In this document: positions 53,148-62,757 of the stretch, piece after piece
Layout of the letters: every line of letters starts with the position of its first letter
How positions within the stretch are numbered: position 1 is the first letter of the stretch
NCBI RefSeq assembly: GCF_003581425.1
Contig: NZ_QXTG01000001.1
Coordinates: 1,178,001-1,242,000 of the forward strand
DNA: 64,000 bases
Origin: Amnibacterium setariae
Lineage (GTDB): Bacteria; Actinomycetota; Actinomycetes; Actinomycetales; Microbacteriaceae
Reading direction: 5' to 3'
Notes under the pieces: model-generated
Databases searched by the model: none
Seen by the model: the letters and a program-made list of their open reading frames with translations, nothing else
Told to the model about the DNA's origin: nothing
Made by a program: the position numbers and the translations under genes

Positions 53148-53194
53148 ACGCTAGCGCCGGGCTCCAGGACGCCGACCGCGAGCGCTCCTACGAT
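53148..53194. promoter_or_regulatory. Divergent SDR/nitrilase promoters
   Basis: TAGCGT (reverse, 53153-53148) and TACGAT (forward, 53189-53194) each lie 8 nt before their start codons, leaving 35 bp for both upstream regions. Confidence 0.5.
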
Positions 53195-53201
53195 CGTGGC
53201 C

Positions 53202-53993
53202 ATGGTCCGCCTCGCCGTCGCGCAGTTCGCCCCGACCGCGGACCCGGCGGCCAACCTCGCGGAGGCGGCCGTGCTCGTCGCCGACGCGGCGGAGCGCGGC
53301 GCGCGCCTCGTCGTGCTGCCGGAGTACGCCTCCTTCTTCGAGACCCGGATGGGACCCCGGTTCGTGGAGCACGCGCAGCCGCTCGACGGGCCGTTCGTCG
53401 CCGGGCTGCAGGAGGCGGCCGGTCGGGCGGACGCCGTCGTCGTCTTCGGCCTCGTCGAGACCGGGGACGACGCGCGGTTCCGGAACGCCGCGGTCGCCGT
53501 GTCGGGCGACGGCGTCGTCGCCGTCTACCGGAAGACGCACCTCTACGACGCCTTCGGCGCCGAGGAGAGCCGCTGGGTGGAGCCCGGCGCGCTCGAGCCG
53601 GCGCGGACGTTCCTCGTCGACGGCCTCCGGGTCGGCCTGCAGACCTGCTACGACCTGCGGTTCCCCGAGGTGACGCGCGTGCTCGCCGACGCGGAGGTCG
53701 ACCTCGTGCTCGTGCCCGCGGACTGGGTGCCCGGGGAGGGGAAGGTGCACGCCTGGCGCACGCTGCTCGCCGCCCGGGCCATCGAGAACACCGCCTTCGT
53801 CGCGGCCGCCGGGCAGATCCCGCCCGCGGGCGTCGGCACCAGCCTCGTGCTCGACCCGGCCGGCGCGGTCCTCGCGGAGCTGGGGGAGGAGCGCGGGATC
53901 GCGATCGCCGACCTCGACCCCGAGCGCGTGCGCGAGGTGCGGGCGGTCAACCCGGCGCTGCGGCTGCGGCGGTACACGGTCCTGCCGCTCTAG
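53202..53993 (+). CDS. Carbon-nitrogen hydrolase (nitrilase superfamily)
   Basis: A 263-residue amidase-type member. The catalytic triad is visible: Glu in LVVLPEYASFFE, Lys in VYRKTHLYDAFG, Cys in GLQTCYDLRFPE. It should hydrolyse a C-N bond in a small amide; Nit2/omega-amidase-like or deaminated-glutathione amidase are possible. ATG 53202 follows TACGAT by 8 nt; GTG 53196 is out of frame. Confidence 0.92.
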   Translation: MVRLAVAQFAPTADPAANLAEAAVLVADAAERGARLVVLPEYASFFETRMGPRFVEHAQPLDGPFVAGLQEAAGRADAVVVFGLVETGDDARFRNAAVAVSGDGVVAVYRKTHLYDAFGAEESRWVEPGALEPARTFLVDGLRVGLQTCYDLRFPEVTRVLADAEVDLVLVPADWVPGEGKVHAWRTLLAARAIENTAFVAAAGQIPPAGVGTSLVLDPAGAVLAELGEERGIAIADLDPERVREVRAVNPALRLRRYTVLPL

Positions 53994-54012
53994 CGGGCCG
54001 CGCCGCTGCCGG

Positions 54013-55215
54013 TCAGCGGGGGCGGAGGGTCGCCAGGCGCGTAGAGGCCTCCTGCAGCACCGCGGGGGACTTGCAGTAGGCGAAGCGGACCAGGGAGCGC
54101 ATCCGCTCGGCCTGCTCGCCCCGGCAGAAGGCGGACACCGGCACGCCGACGACGCCCGCGAGCTCCGGCAGCCGCCGGCACAGGTCGGCGCCGTCCGGGA
54201 AGCCGAGCGCGGCGCCGTCGGCGATGACGAAGTAGCCGGCGGCGGGGGAGGAGACCGGCAGGCCCGCGGCCTCCAGGCCGCCGAGGAGCAGGTCGCGGCC
54301 CGCCTGCAGGTCCGCCGCGATGCCGGCGAAGACGGCGTCGGGCAGATCCAGGCCGACCGCGATCGCCGGCTGGAAGGGCGCGCCGTTGACGTACGTGAGG
54401 AACTGCTTGACGGCCAGCGCCGACGAGACGAGCTCGGCCGGCCCCGTGAGCCAGCCGATCTTCCAGCCCGTCGTGCTGAAGGTCTTGCCGCCGGAGGAGA
54501 TCGTGATCGTGCGGTCCCGGGCGCCCGGGAGGGTCGCGACCGGCACGTGGCGGGCGCCGTCGAGCACGAGGTGCTCGTAGACCTCGTCGGTCACGATCAG
54601 CGCGTCGTGCCGCTCGGCCGCCTCGACCACGACGCGCAGCAGCGCCTCGTCGAGCACCGCGCCCGTCGGGTTGTGCGGCGTGTTCAGCAGGATCACCCGG
54701 GTGCGGTCGGTGATCGCGTCCCGGAGGCGGTCCGCGTCCGGCCGGAACGCCGGCCAGTCGACCGGCACCGTGCGGTGCACGCCGCCGGCCAGCGCGATGA
54801 TCGCGCCGTACGCGTCGTAGGCGGGCTCGAGGGTCAGGACCTCCTCGCCCTCGTCCACGAAGGCGAGCAGCACCGCGGCGAGGGCCTCGGTCGCACCGGC
54901 CGTCACGAGCACCTCGGTGTCGGGATCGACCTCGAGGCCGTACCACCGGCGCTGGTGCCGGGCGATCGCCTCCCGCAGCACGGCGGTGCCGCGGCCCGGC
55001 GGGTACTGGTTCAGCCCTGCGGCGATCGCCTCCTGCGCGGCGAGGAGCACCTCCCGCGGTCCGTCGGTGTCGGGGAACCCCTGGCCGAGGTTGATCGCGC
55101 CCGTCGCGTTCGCCAGCGCGCTCATCTCCGCGAAGATGGTGGTGCCCGGCACCCCGTCGTCCGTCAGCAGTCCCGCTCCGGCAGCGGCCCGGCGCCAGGG
55201 TCCCGTCCTCCACAC
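54013..55215 (-). CDS. PLP-dependent aminotransferase, class I/II
   Basis: A 400-residue fold-type I aminotransferase. The PLP lysine is in SSGGKTFSTTGWKIGW, the substrate/PLP motifs are NLGQGFPDTDGP, TAGATEALAA and NTPHNPTGAV, and the Arg in SLVRFAYCK should bind the substrate carboxylate. It resembles DapC/kynurenine-aminotransferase-like enzymes. No dapC follows fdxA in this window, so a DapC role is possible but unproven. GTG 55215 is chosen from TAGGTT (reverse, 55228-55223), 8 nt away; the frame is open another 17 codons. Confidence 0.9.
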   Translation of the reverse strand: MWRTGPWRRAAAGAGLLTDDGVPGTTIFAEMSALANATGAINLGQGFPDTDGPREVLLAAQEAIAAGLNQYPPGRGTAVLREAIARHQRRWYGLEVDPDTEVLVTAGATEALAAVLLAFVDEGEEVLTLEPAYDAYGAIIALAGGVHRTVPVDWPAFRPDADRLRDAITDRTRVILLNTPHNPTGAVLDEALLRVVVEAAERHDALIVTDEVYEHLVLDGARHVPVATLPGARDRTITISSGGKTFSTTGWKIGWLTGPAELVSSALAVKQFLTYVNGAPFQPAIAVGLDLPDAVFAGIAADLQAGRDLLLGGLEAAGLPVSSPAAGYFVIADGAALGFPDGADLCRRLPELAGVVGVPVSAFCRGEQAERMRSLVRFAYCKSPAVLQEASTRLATLRPR

Positions 55216-55318
55216 CCCCGCCAACCTAGAGGTCCCGCGGTCGTAGGAACGCCTCTGCCGGTTCATAAGAATCCCTCAGCAGCGGCACGCACCCTGGGAC
55301 GGCTTTGGAAGGAGCACC

Positions 55319-56701
<1,383 letters not shown>

Positions 56702-56704
56702 CCC

Positions 56705-56875
56705 GTGGGGCCGCTCTGGGGGATCGTCGCCGTGGGCATCACGGCGACGCTCCTCGTGCTGTTCATCCGCCGGCTCCGGCTCGCGGGGGAGGGCTCGGGG
56801 CGGCTCGTCGCCATCGGGGTCGTGATCGGCCTGGCGGTCGTCGGCATCGGGCTGCTCGCGCAGCGGCTCGCCTGA
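56705..56875 (+). CDS. 56-residue two-helix membrane protein
   Basis: GTG 56705 begins 3 nt after the htrA stop and encodes two hydrophobic segments (GPLWGIVAVGITATLLVLF and VAIGVVIGLAVVGIGLLA) joined by a basic/polar loop. The close spacing suggests an operon with htrA, perhaps an accessory or quality-control partner. No family recognised and there is no Shine-Dalgarno, so reinitiation after htrA is likely. Confidence 0.6.
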   Translation: MGPLWGIVAVGITATLLVLFIRRLRLAGEGSGRLVAIGVVIGLAVVGIGLLAQRLA

Positions 56876-56930
56876 CCGCGCAGGGAGCCCATCCCTAGAC
56901 TTCGAGCTCGGAGTCGAAGGGGAGGTCGCG

Positions 56931-58817
56931 ATGCTCTCGCTCGCGCACCAGGCGGTCGCCGCCCGGAGCTTCGTCGACCAGCGCCTGGCGGAGTCGGGCG
57001 TCGCCGTCGACGACATCCTCCGCGCGCGGCTCGACCGGCACTTCCCCCGGCTCTTCGCGCACTTCACCGAGGTCTACGGCGAGCGGGGCGACTGCCTCGA
57101 GCAGCTCGCGGCGCTGCTCGTCGTCGTCGCCCGCGCCGCGGCCGACCGGCCCGCGGACCTCCGCGCGGTCGACGCGGCCCGCGAGGCCGACCCGGGCTGG
57201 TTCCTGTCGAACCGCATGCTCGGCGGCGTCTGCTACGTCGACCGGTACGCCGGCGACCTCGAGGGCGTGCGCGCCCGCATCCCGTACTTCCGCGAGCTCG
57301 GGCTGACCTACCTCCACCTGATGCCGCTGTTCGCGGCCCCCGAGGGCGACTCCGACGGCGGCTACGCGGTCTCCAGCTACCGGGAGGTGGCGCCGGCGCT
57401 CGGCGACATGGACCGGCTGCGGGCGCTCGCGGCCGACCTCCGCGCGGCCGGGATCTCGCTCGTCGTCGACTTCGTGTTCAACCACACGAGCGACGAGCAC
57501 GAGTGGGCCGTCGGCGCGGTCGCGGGCGACCCGCGCTACGCGGACTTCTACCGGATCTTCCCGGACCGCACGATGCCCGACCTCTTCGAGGCGACGACGC
57601 GGGAGGTGTTCCCCGACGACCACCCGGGCTCGTTCGTGCAGCTGCCCGACGGCCGGTGGATCTGGTCGACCTTCCGCCACTTCCAGTGGGACCTGAACTA
57701 CGCGAACCCGGCCGTCTTCACCGCGATGGCGGGGGAGCTGCTCTTCCTCGCGAACGTCGGCGTCGACGTGCTGCGCATGGACGCGGTCGCCTTCATCTGG
57801 AAGCGGCTCGGCACCTCCTGCGAGAACCTGCCCGAGGCGCACCTGCTGCTCCGGGCCTTCAACGCGGTCTGCCGGATCGCCGCCCCGTCCGTGCTGTTCA
57901 AGTCCGAGGCGATCGTCCACCCCGACCAGGTCGTGGAGTACATCGACCCGGACGAGTGCCGGCTCTCCTACAACCCGCTGCAGATGGCGCTGACGTGGGA
58001 GGCGCTCGCGACCCGCGACGTGCGGCTGCTCGCGCTGGCGCTCGAGCGGCGCCACGCGATCGCGCCCGGCACGGCCTGGGTGAACTACGTGCGCAGCCAC
58101 GACGACATCGGTTGGACCTTCGCCGACGAGGACGCGGCCGAGCTCGGCATCGACGGCGCCGGGCACCGCCGGTTCCTGAACGACTTCTACATCGACCGGT
58201 TCCCCGGCTCGTTCGCCCGCGGCGTCCCGTTCCAGGAGAACCCGCGCACCGGCGACGCCCGGGTGTCCGGCACGACGGCCTCGCTCGCGGGCGTCGAGGC
58301 GGGGGACCCGTTCGGCGTGCAGCGGGTGCTGCTCGCGCACTCGATCGCGCTGTCGACCGGCGGGGTGCCGCTGCTCCACCTGGGCGACGAGGTCGGCCAG
58401 CTGAACGACTACGGGTACCTGGCCGTGCCGGAGCACGCGGGCGACAGCCGATGGGTGCACCGGCCGGCCTACCCCGCCGACCGATACGCGCAGCGCACCG
58501 ACCCGGACTCCGACGCGGGTGCGATCCACCGCGGCCTCCGCCGGCTGATCCAGGTGCGTCGGCAGACGCCGGAGCTCGCGGGCGGCGCCCTCGTCGCGTT
58601 CCACGCGCACGACCCGCACGTGCTCGGCTACCAGCGGCCGGGCACGGACGGCACGGTGCTCGTGCTCGCGAACGTGTCCGAGGAGGAGCGCGTCGTGCCC
58701 TCCGAGGCCTTCGCGGCGCTGCCCGCCGTCGGCCACGACCTGGTGACGGACACCGACGTGGAGCTGTGGGCGGACGTGCCGCTCGCGCCTCTCCAGTTCC
58801 GCTGGCTGCAGCTCTAG
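56931..58817 (+). CDS. Amylosucrase-like GH13 enzyme
   Basis: A 628-residue alpha-amylase-family protein with the amylosucrase (GH13_4) layout: a helical N-domain, then the barrel with DFVFNHTSDEHEW, VDVLRMDAVAFIWK (nucleophile Asp), VLFKSEAIVHP (acid/base Glu) and YVRSHDDIGWTFADEDA (transition-state Asp), then a C-terminal beta domain. Amylosucrases split sucrose and build alpha-1,4-glucan; sucrose hydrolase or trehalose-synthase-like activity cannot be excluded. No sucrose transporter is nearby. GGGGAGG precedes ATG 56931. The stop overlaps the convergent EcsC stop by 4 bp. Confidence 0.87.
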   Translation: MLSLAHQAVAARSFVDQRLAESGVAVDDILRARLDRHFPRLFAHFTEVYGERGDCLEQLAALLVVVARAAADRPADLRAVDAAREADPGWFLSNRMLGGVCYVDRYAGDLEGVRARIPYFRELGLTYLHLMPLFAAPEGDSDGGYAVSSYREVAPALGDMDRLRALAADLRAAGISLVVDFVFNHTSDEHEWAVGAVAGDPRYADFYRIFPDRTMPDLFEATTREVFPDDHPGSFVQLPDGRWIWSTFRHFQWDLNYANPAVFTAMAGELLFLANVGVDVLRMDAVAFIWKRLGTSCENLPEAHLLLRAFNAVCRIAAPSVLFKSEAIVHPDQVVEYIDPDECRLSYNPLQMALTWEALATRDVRLLALALERRHAIAPGTAWVNYVRSHDDIGWTFADEDAAELGIDGAGHRRFLNDFYIDRFPGSFARGVPFQENPRTGDARVSGTTASLAGVEAGDPFGVQRVLLAHSIALSTGGVPLLHLGDEVGQLNDYGYLAVPEHAGDSRWVHRPAYPADRYAQRTDPDSDAGAIHRGLRRLIQVRRQTPELAGGALVAFHAHDPHVLGYQRPGTDGTVLVLANVSEEERVVPSEAFAALPAVGHDLVTDTDVELWADVPLAPLQFRWLQL

Positions 58818-59554
58818 GAGCCGCTGACCGCCTTCGACGGGTCCGGCAGGGCGATCTCGCCCGGGAAGGTCGAGGGCGCCGGGCCGAACGCGTCCCGCGT
58901 CGCCTTCACCACGCGGCGGCCGGCCACCCGGTTGCCGGCGCCGCCGACGACGGCGCCGATCCCGAACGGCACGGCCCGGAACACGATGTTCGCGCCCTGC
59001 CGGGCCGCGAAGCGGCGGATGAAGCTGCGCTTGACGCGGTCGGTCAGGCTGCGCAGCACGGTCGACGGCAGCCGCTTCGTGACGAGCTCGCCCCAGTAGG
59101 CGCTGCGCGGCTGCCCCGTGCCGGTGACCTCGCCCGCGAACTGCTGGACGAGGTTGGCGCCGGCGGGCCCGAGCATCAGCGCCATCACCATCGTGCTCGA
59201 GCGCTCGGGGTCGGTCGTGGGCACCCCGTAGACCTCCGCCACGGACTGCGCGTAGAGCGCGCTCGCCTCGAGGAAGCCGACCGTCTCCGCGCCGCTGATG
59301 CCGAGGGAGGCGATCGTGCCGACCCCGGGGATCACCGCGGCCGCGCCGGTCGCGGCGCCGCCCGTCGTCACCGCGGTCACGTACCGCTTCTCGAGGGTGC
59401 GGAGCACCTCCTCGGGCGACGCCGAGGGGTTCCGCTTGCGGATCGACTTCAGGTGCGCGAGCACGACCGGGCGATGGACGGACAGCAGGCGGTCGAAGCC
59501 CTGCTTCGTCCACCGGGTCTTCAGGTCGTCGTCGTCGTCCGGCTGCGCGTTCAT
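58814..59554 (-). CDS. EcsC family protein
   Basis: A 246-residue protein with the EcsC pattern: an N-terminal helical part, then glycine/alanine-rich hydrophobic segments (GGAATGAAAVIPGVGTIASL) and SAYWGELVTKRLP. EcsC-type proteins are poorly understood; the Bacillus name comes from the ecs ABC locus. TATGAT lies about 9 nt before the ATG on the reverse strand. It is convergent with the amylosucrase gene. Confidence 0.82.
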   Translation of the reverse strand: MNAQPDDDDDLKTRWTKQGFDRLLSVHRPVVLAHLKSIRKRNPSASPEEVLRTLEKRYVTAVTTGGAATGAAAVIPGVGTIASLGISGAETVGFLEASALYAQSVAEVYGVPTTDPERSSTMVMALMLGPAGANLVQQFAGEVTGTGQPRSAYWGELVTKRLPSTVLRSLTDRVKRSFIRRFAARQGANIVFRAVPFGIGAVVGGAGNRVAGRRVVKATRDAFGPAPSTFPGEIALPDPSKAVSGS

Positions 59555-59661
59555 GGTGCGGGAATCATAGGAACCCGCGCCGAGCGCGGCCGGTGAGCCG
59601 CCCGGTGCTAGCGTCGCGAGGTCCCGCGCCCCGGGCCGTTCGACCCCCTCCGAGAGACACC

Positions 59662-60117
59662 GTGCAGATCCAGTACTTCGCCGCCGACCAGAACCTCGTC
59701 TTCGTGCCGGCGCTCCTCGCCCTGCTCGCCGCGACCGTGGTGATCTGCCTGCCGATCGTCTTCGCGCCGGCGCTACGCCGCTCGAAGCGCCGCGCGCCGC
59801 TGCTCGCGCTCGTGGTGGTGCTCGCGGTCGTCGCGCTCGTCGGCACGGTCGTGCTCGCCCTGCCCGGCTTCCGCGCGCTCGGCGCCGAGCGCGCGTCGGT
59901 GCGGTCGTGGATCGAGCGGGACTACGGGCTGCAGCTGACCGACGGCGAGGCGGACGAGCTGGTGAACGGCGGCCGGCCGGCGCGGACGCTGCCCGAGCTC
60001 GCGACACAGCTGGAGCTGCCGAACCCCGCGAAGTCGCACCCGCTGCGGCTCGTGCCCGAGAAGACCGGCAGCGACGTGTACGCGCTGACCTTCGGCGGGA
60101 AGCCCTACCCCCGCTGA
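59662..60117 (+). CDS. Two-helix membrane protein of unknown function
   Basis: A 151-residue protein. Two helices (about residues 15-36 and 46-68) are followed by a soluble extracytoplasmic domain of ~80 residues (ERDYGLQLTDGEADELVNGG, PEKTGSDVYALTFGGKPYPR). I do not recognise the family. GTG 59662 is the first plausible start after the divergent EcsC gene; no clear ribosome site. Confidence 0.75.
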   Translation: MQIQYFAADQNLVFVPALLALLAATVVICLPIVFAPALRRSKRRAPLLALVVVLAVVALVGTVVLALPGFRALGAERASVRSWIERDYGLQLTDGEADELVNGGRPARTLPELATQLELPNPAKSHPLRLVPEKTGSDVYALTFGGKPYPR

Positions 60118-60145
60118 CCCGGCCGCTCGCGTCGACGTGAGCGGA

Positions 60146-60880
60146 TCAGGCGTAGTCGGCGGTGTACCGCTCGAAGGCCTCCTCGATGGGGCCGTCGTAC
60201 TGCAGCGCGCCCTTGTCGAGGTAGAGGCCCCGCTGGCAGAACCGCTTGAGGTCGCCGTCGCTGTGCGAGACGAAGAACAGGGTGCGGCCCTCGTCGAGCA
60301 TCTCCTCGATGCGGGCGTAGCACTTGCGGCGGAAGCCGCGGTCGCCGACCGCGAGCACCTCGTCGACGAGCAGGATCGGCTCGTCGAGGCGGGAGACGAC
60401 GCTGAAGGCGACGCGCACCTTCATGCCGCTCGAGAGGTGCTTGTAGGGGGTGTTGACGAAGTCCTTGATCTCGGCGAACTCGATGATGTCGGCGAACTCG
60501 TCGTCGATCTCGTCCTTCGACTTCCCGTGCAGGCCGGAGGCGAGGTAGACGTTGTCCTTCACCGAGAGGTCGTCGACGAAGCCGCCGGTGATCTCGATCA
60601 GCGGCGCGACGCCCTGGCGGACGCTTACCGAGCCCTCGTCGGGGATCAGCACCTCGGCGACCATCTTCAGCAGCGTCGACTTGCCCTGCCCGTTGCGGCC
60701 GACGACGCCGATCGACTCGCCGGAGGCGACGTCGAAGCTGACGTTCCGGAACGCCCAGAACTCGTCGGGCGCGCGGCGCAGCTCCTTGCCGGACAGCATG
60801 TCCTTCAGCGTGCGGCGGCGGCTCTTGTCGCGCTGGAAGCGCACGCCGACGCCGTCGACCGAGATGACGGGACCGGCCAT
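60146..60880 (-). CDS. ABC transporter ATP-binding protein, Wzt/TagH-type glycan export
   Basis: A 244-residue ATPase of polysaccharide/teichoic-acid exporters. Walker A GRNGQGKSTLLK, signature LSSGMKVRVAFS (the L-S-S-G-M form typical of Wzt/TagH) and Walker B ILLVDEVLAVGD are present. ITGGFVDDLSVKDNVYL also fits the family. It lacks the C-terminal carbohydrate-binding domain of Wzt. The ATG overlaps the permease stop (TGATG). Confidence 0.93.
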   Translation of the reverse strand: MAGPVISVDGVGVRFQRDKSRRRTLKDMLSGKELRRAPDEFWAFRNVSFDVASGESIGVVGRNGQGKSTLLKMVAEVLIPDEGSVSVRQGVAPLIEITGGFVDDLSVKDNVYLASGLHGKSKDEIDDEFADIIEFAEIKDFVNTPYKHLSSGMKVRVAFSVVSRLDEPILLVDEVLAVGDRGFRRKCYARIEEMLDEGRTLFFVSHSDGDLKRFCQRGLYLDKGALQYDGPIEEAFERYTADYA

Positions 60881-61758
60881 CACAGCTCCTTGAGGACGCG
60901 GGGGACGGACCGGCGGAACACGACCGCGCCGATCGTGAAGAGGATCACGGAGACGATCAGGCTCTCGACCACGTAGACCCAGTCGACGATCTGCGGGAAG
61001 AAGCAGCCCCGGTACAGGTCGAGGATGCCCGCGATCGGGTTGAGCCCGTAGAGGAAGTGCAGCAGCGGGTTGCCGATGTTCAGGTGGTACAGCACCGGTG
61101 CGGCGTAGAAGAGGACGCGCAGGCCCAGCTTCACGACGCGCTCGAGGTCGCGGTAGAACACCGACAGCGGCGCGATGATGAAGTTGCAGCCGACCGTCAG
61201 CAGCACCTGCATCGCGATCGCGACGGGGAGGTAGACGAACGTCAGCGGGCTCGGCGCCGTCAACGTGATCAGCGCGAAGAACACGATGATCGACAGGCTG
61301 ATGACGAACTCGATGCCCTTCGACGCGATCTGCCGAAGGATCCAGATCGAGCGCGGGATCTTGACGGAGCGGATCAGCTTCGCCTCCTGCCGGAACGCGC
61401 GGGTGGCGTCGGACAGGTTGCCGTTGAACCAGGTCCACGGCAGCACGGCGGAGAGCAGGAAGAGGATGTACGGCTCCTCCGAGACCCCGCCGCGCTTGAA
61501 GATCAGGCCGAAGACGACGAAGTAGATGAGCCCCATCAGGAGCGGGTCGATGATCGACCAGAGGTAGCCCAGGGCGCTCGTCGTGTAGCGGACCTTGAGG
61601 TCGCGCGAGGTCAGCAGCCAGAGGGCCTGCCGGTAGCGCGACCAGTAGGTCTGGCGCCTCGCCGGTCGGGCGGTGCGCGGCGCGGAGACAGCAGCGGTCA
61701 CGGAGATCCTCGGTGGCGGCGGGTTCGGGGGCGGGCGGCCGCTGCGCCGGTCGCTCAT
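60880..61758 (-). CDS. ABC-2 type permease, Wzm/TagG-type glycan export
   Basis: A 292-residue membrane protein with six helices. The cytosolic N-terminus is Pro-rich, then LLTSRDLKVRYTTSALGYLW (the RDLKxRY motif of the family) and PLLMGLIYFVVFGLIF. It should flip an undecaprenyl-linked glycan or teichoic-acid-like polymer across the membrane with the ATPase below. No glycosyltransferase is in the window on this side; they may lie outside. ATG 61758 sits almost on TTAGCA. Confidence 0.92.
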   Translation of the reverse strand: MSDRRSGRPPPNPPPPRISVTAAVSAPRTARPARRQTYWSRYRQALWLLTSRDLKVRYTTSALGYLWSIIDPLLMGLIYFVVFGLIFKRGGVSEEPYILFLLSAVLPWTWFNGNLSDATRAFRQEAKLIRSVKIPRSIWILRQIASKGIEFVISLSIIVFFALITLTAPSPLTFVYLPVAIAMQVLLTVGCNFIIAPLSVFYRDLERVVKLGLRVLFYAAPVLYHLNIGNPLLHFLYGLNPIAGILDLYRGCFFPQIVDWVYVVESLIVSVILFTIGAVVFRRSVPRVLKEL

Positions 61759-61873
61759 GCTAATCGACGCCTCCGGGGCCGCCTGCTGCCACGCGGGACC
61801 GGCCCCGGTCCGTACCCGGAACGGTATGGGTCGCCCCGCGCGGCGGCGAGCGGGGCACGATACGGTCGAGCGC

Positions 61874-62737
61874 GTGACGGCGCCGGAGCTCCCCGAGTCC
61901 GAGGCGGTGGAGGCGGCAGCGCAGCCGGCCGCCGAGCAGGATCCGGTGGCGCCCGCCGCGGCCGCCGACGGGGACCCGGAGGTCGTGCTCGACCTGCAGG
62001 GCCTCACGAAGCGCTTCGGCGACACCGTCGCCGTCGACGCCATCGACCTGCAGGTCCGCGCCGGATCGTTCACCGGCATCGTCGGCCCGAACGGCGCGGG
62101 TAAGACCACGACGCTCTCGATGGTGACCGGCCTGCTCCGGCCCGACGGCGGCCGCGTGCTCGTGCACGGCATCGACGTCTGGGCGGAGCCCGACCGCGCG
62201 AAGCGGGCGATCGGCGTGCTGCCCGACGCCCTGCGGCTGTTCGACCGGCTGTCCGGGGCGCAGCTGCTGCACTACTCCGGCGTGCTCCGCGGCCTCGACG
62301 CCGCGACCGTGCGGCAGCGGACGGCGGACCTCGTCGCGGCGTTCGGGCTCGAGGACGCGACGGGCCGCCTCGTCGCCGACTACTCCGCCGGCATGACGAA
62401 GAAGATCGCGCTCGCCGCGGCGATGATCCATTCGCCGCGGCTGCTCGTGCTCGACGAGCCGTTCGAGTCCGTCGACCCGGTGTCCGCGGCGAACATCGTG
62501 GAGATCCTGCAGCGCTACGTGGCCGCCGGCGGCACGGTCGTGCTGTCCAGCCACGGCATGGACCTGATCCAGCGGGTCTGCGACCACGTCGCCGTCATCG
62601 TGGGCGGCAGGGTGCTCGCGGCCGGCACGACCGACGAGGTGCGCGGGGGCGAGACGCTGGAGGAGCGCTTCGTCGCGCTGGCCGGCGGGCGGCGTGCCGC
62701 CGCGGGCATGGAGTGGCTGCACTCCTTCACCGAGTGA
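61874..62737 (+). CDS. ABC transporter ATP-binding protein (exporter type)
   Basis: A 287-residue ATPase with an acidic Ala/Glu-rich N-terminal stretch of ~40 residues. Walker A GPNGAGKTTTLSMVTGLL, signature YSAGMTKKIALAAAM, Walker B LLVLDEPFESVDPVSA and HGMDLIQ (H-loop) are intact, the CcmA/YbhF-like type. GTG 61874 follows TACGGT by 8 nt. It runs into the membrane gene 20 nt later and probably forms one transporter with it. Substrate unknown. Confidence 0.9.
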   Translation: MTAPELPESEAVEAAAQPAAEQDPVAPAAAADGDPEVVLDLQGLTKRFGDTVAVDAIDLQVRAGSFTGIVGPNGAGKTTTLSMVTGLLRPDGGRVLVHGIDVWAEPDRAKRAIGVLPDALRLFDRLSGAQLLHYSGVLRGLDAATVRQRTADLVAAFGLEDATGRLVADYSAGMTKKIALAAAMIHSPRLLVLDEPFESVDPVSAANIVEILQRYVAAGGTVVLSSHGMDLIQRVCDHVAVIVGGRVLAAGTTDEVRGGETLEERFVALAGGRRAAAGMEWLHSFTE

Positions 62738-62757
62738 CGGCGGGAGCGGATCCGACC

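Noticed and set aside
55246-55264. SigE/ECF-type promoter (GGAAC ... GTT) before htrA
   Set aside because: The spacing between GGAAC and GGTT is about 10 bp, too short for the 16-17 bp of the known class.
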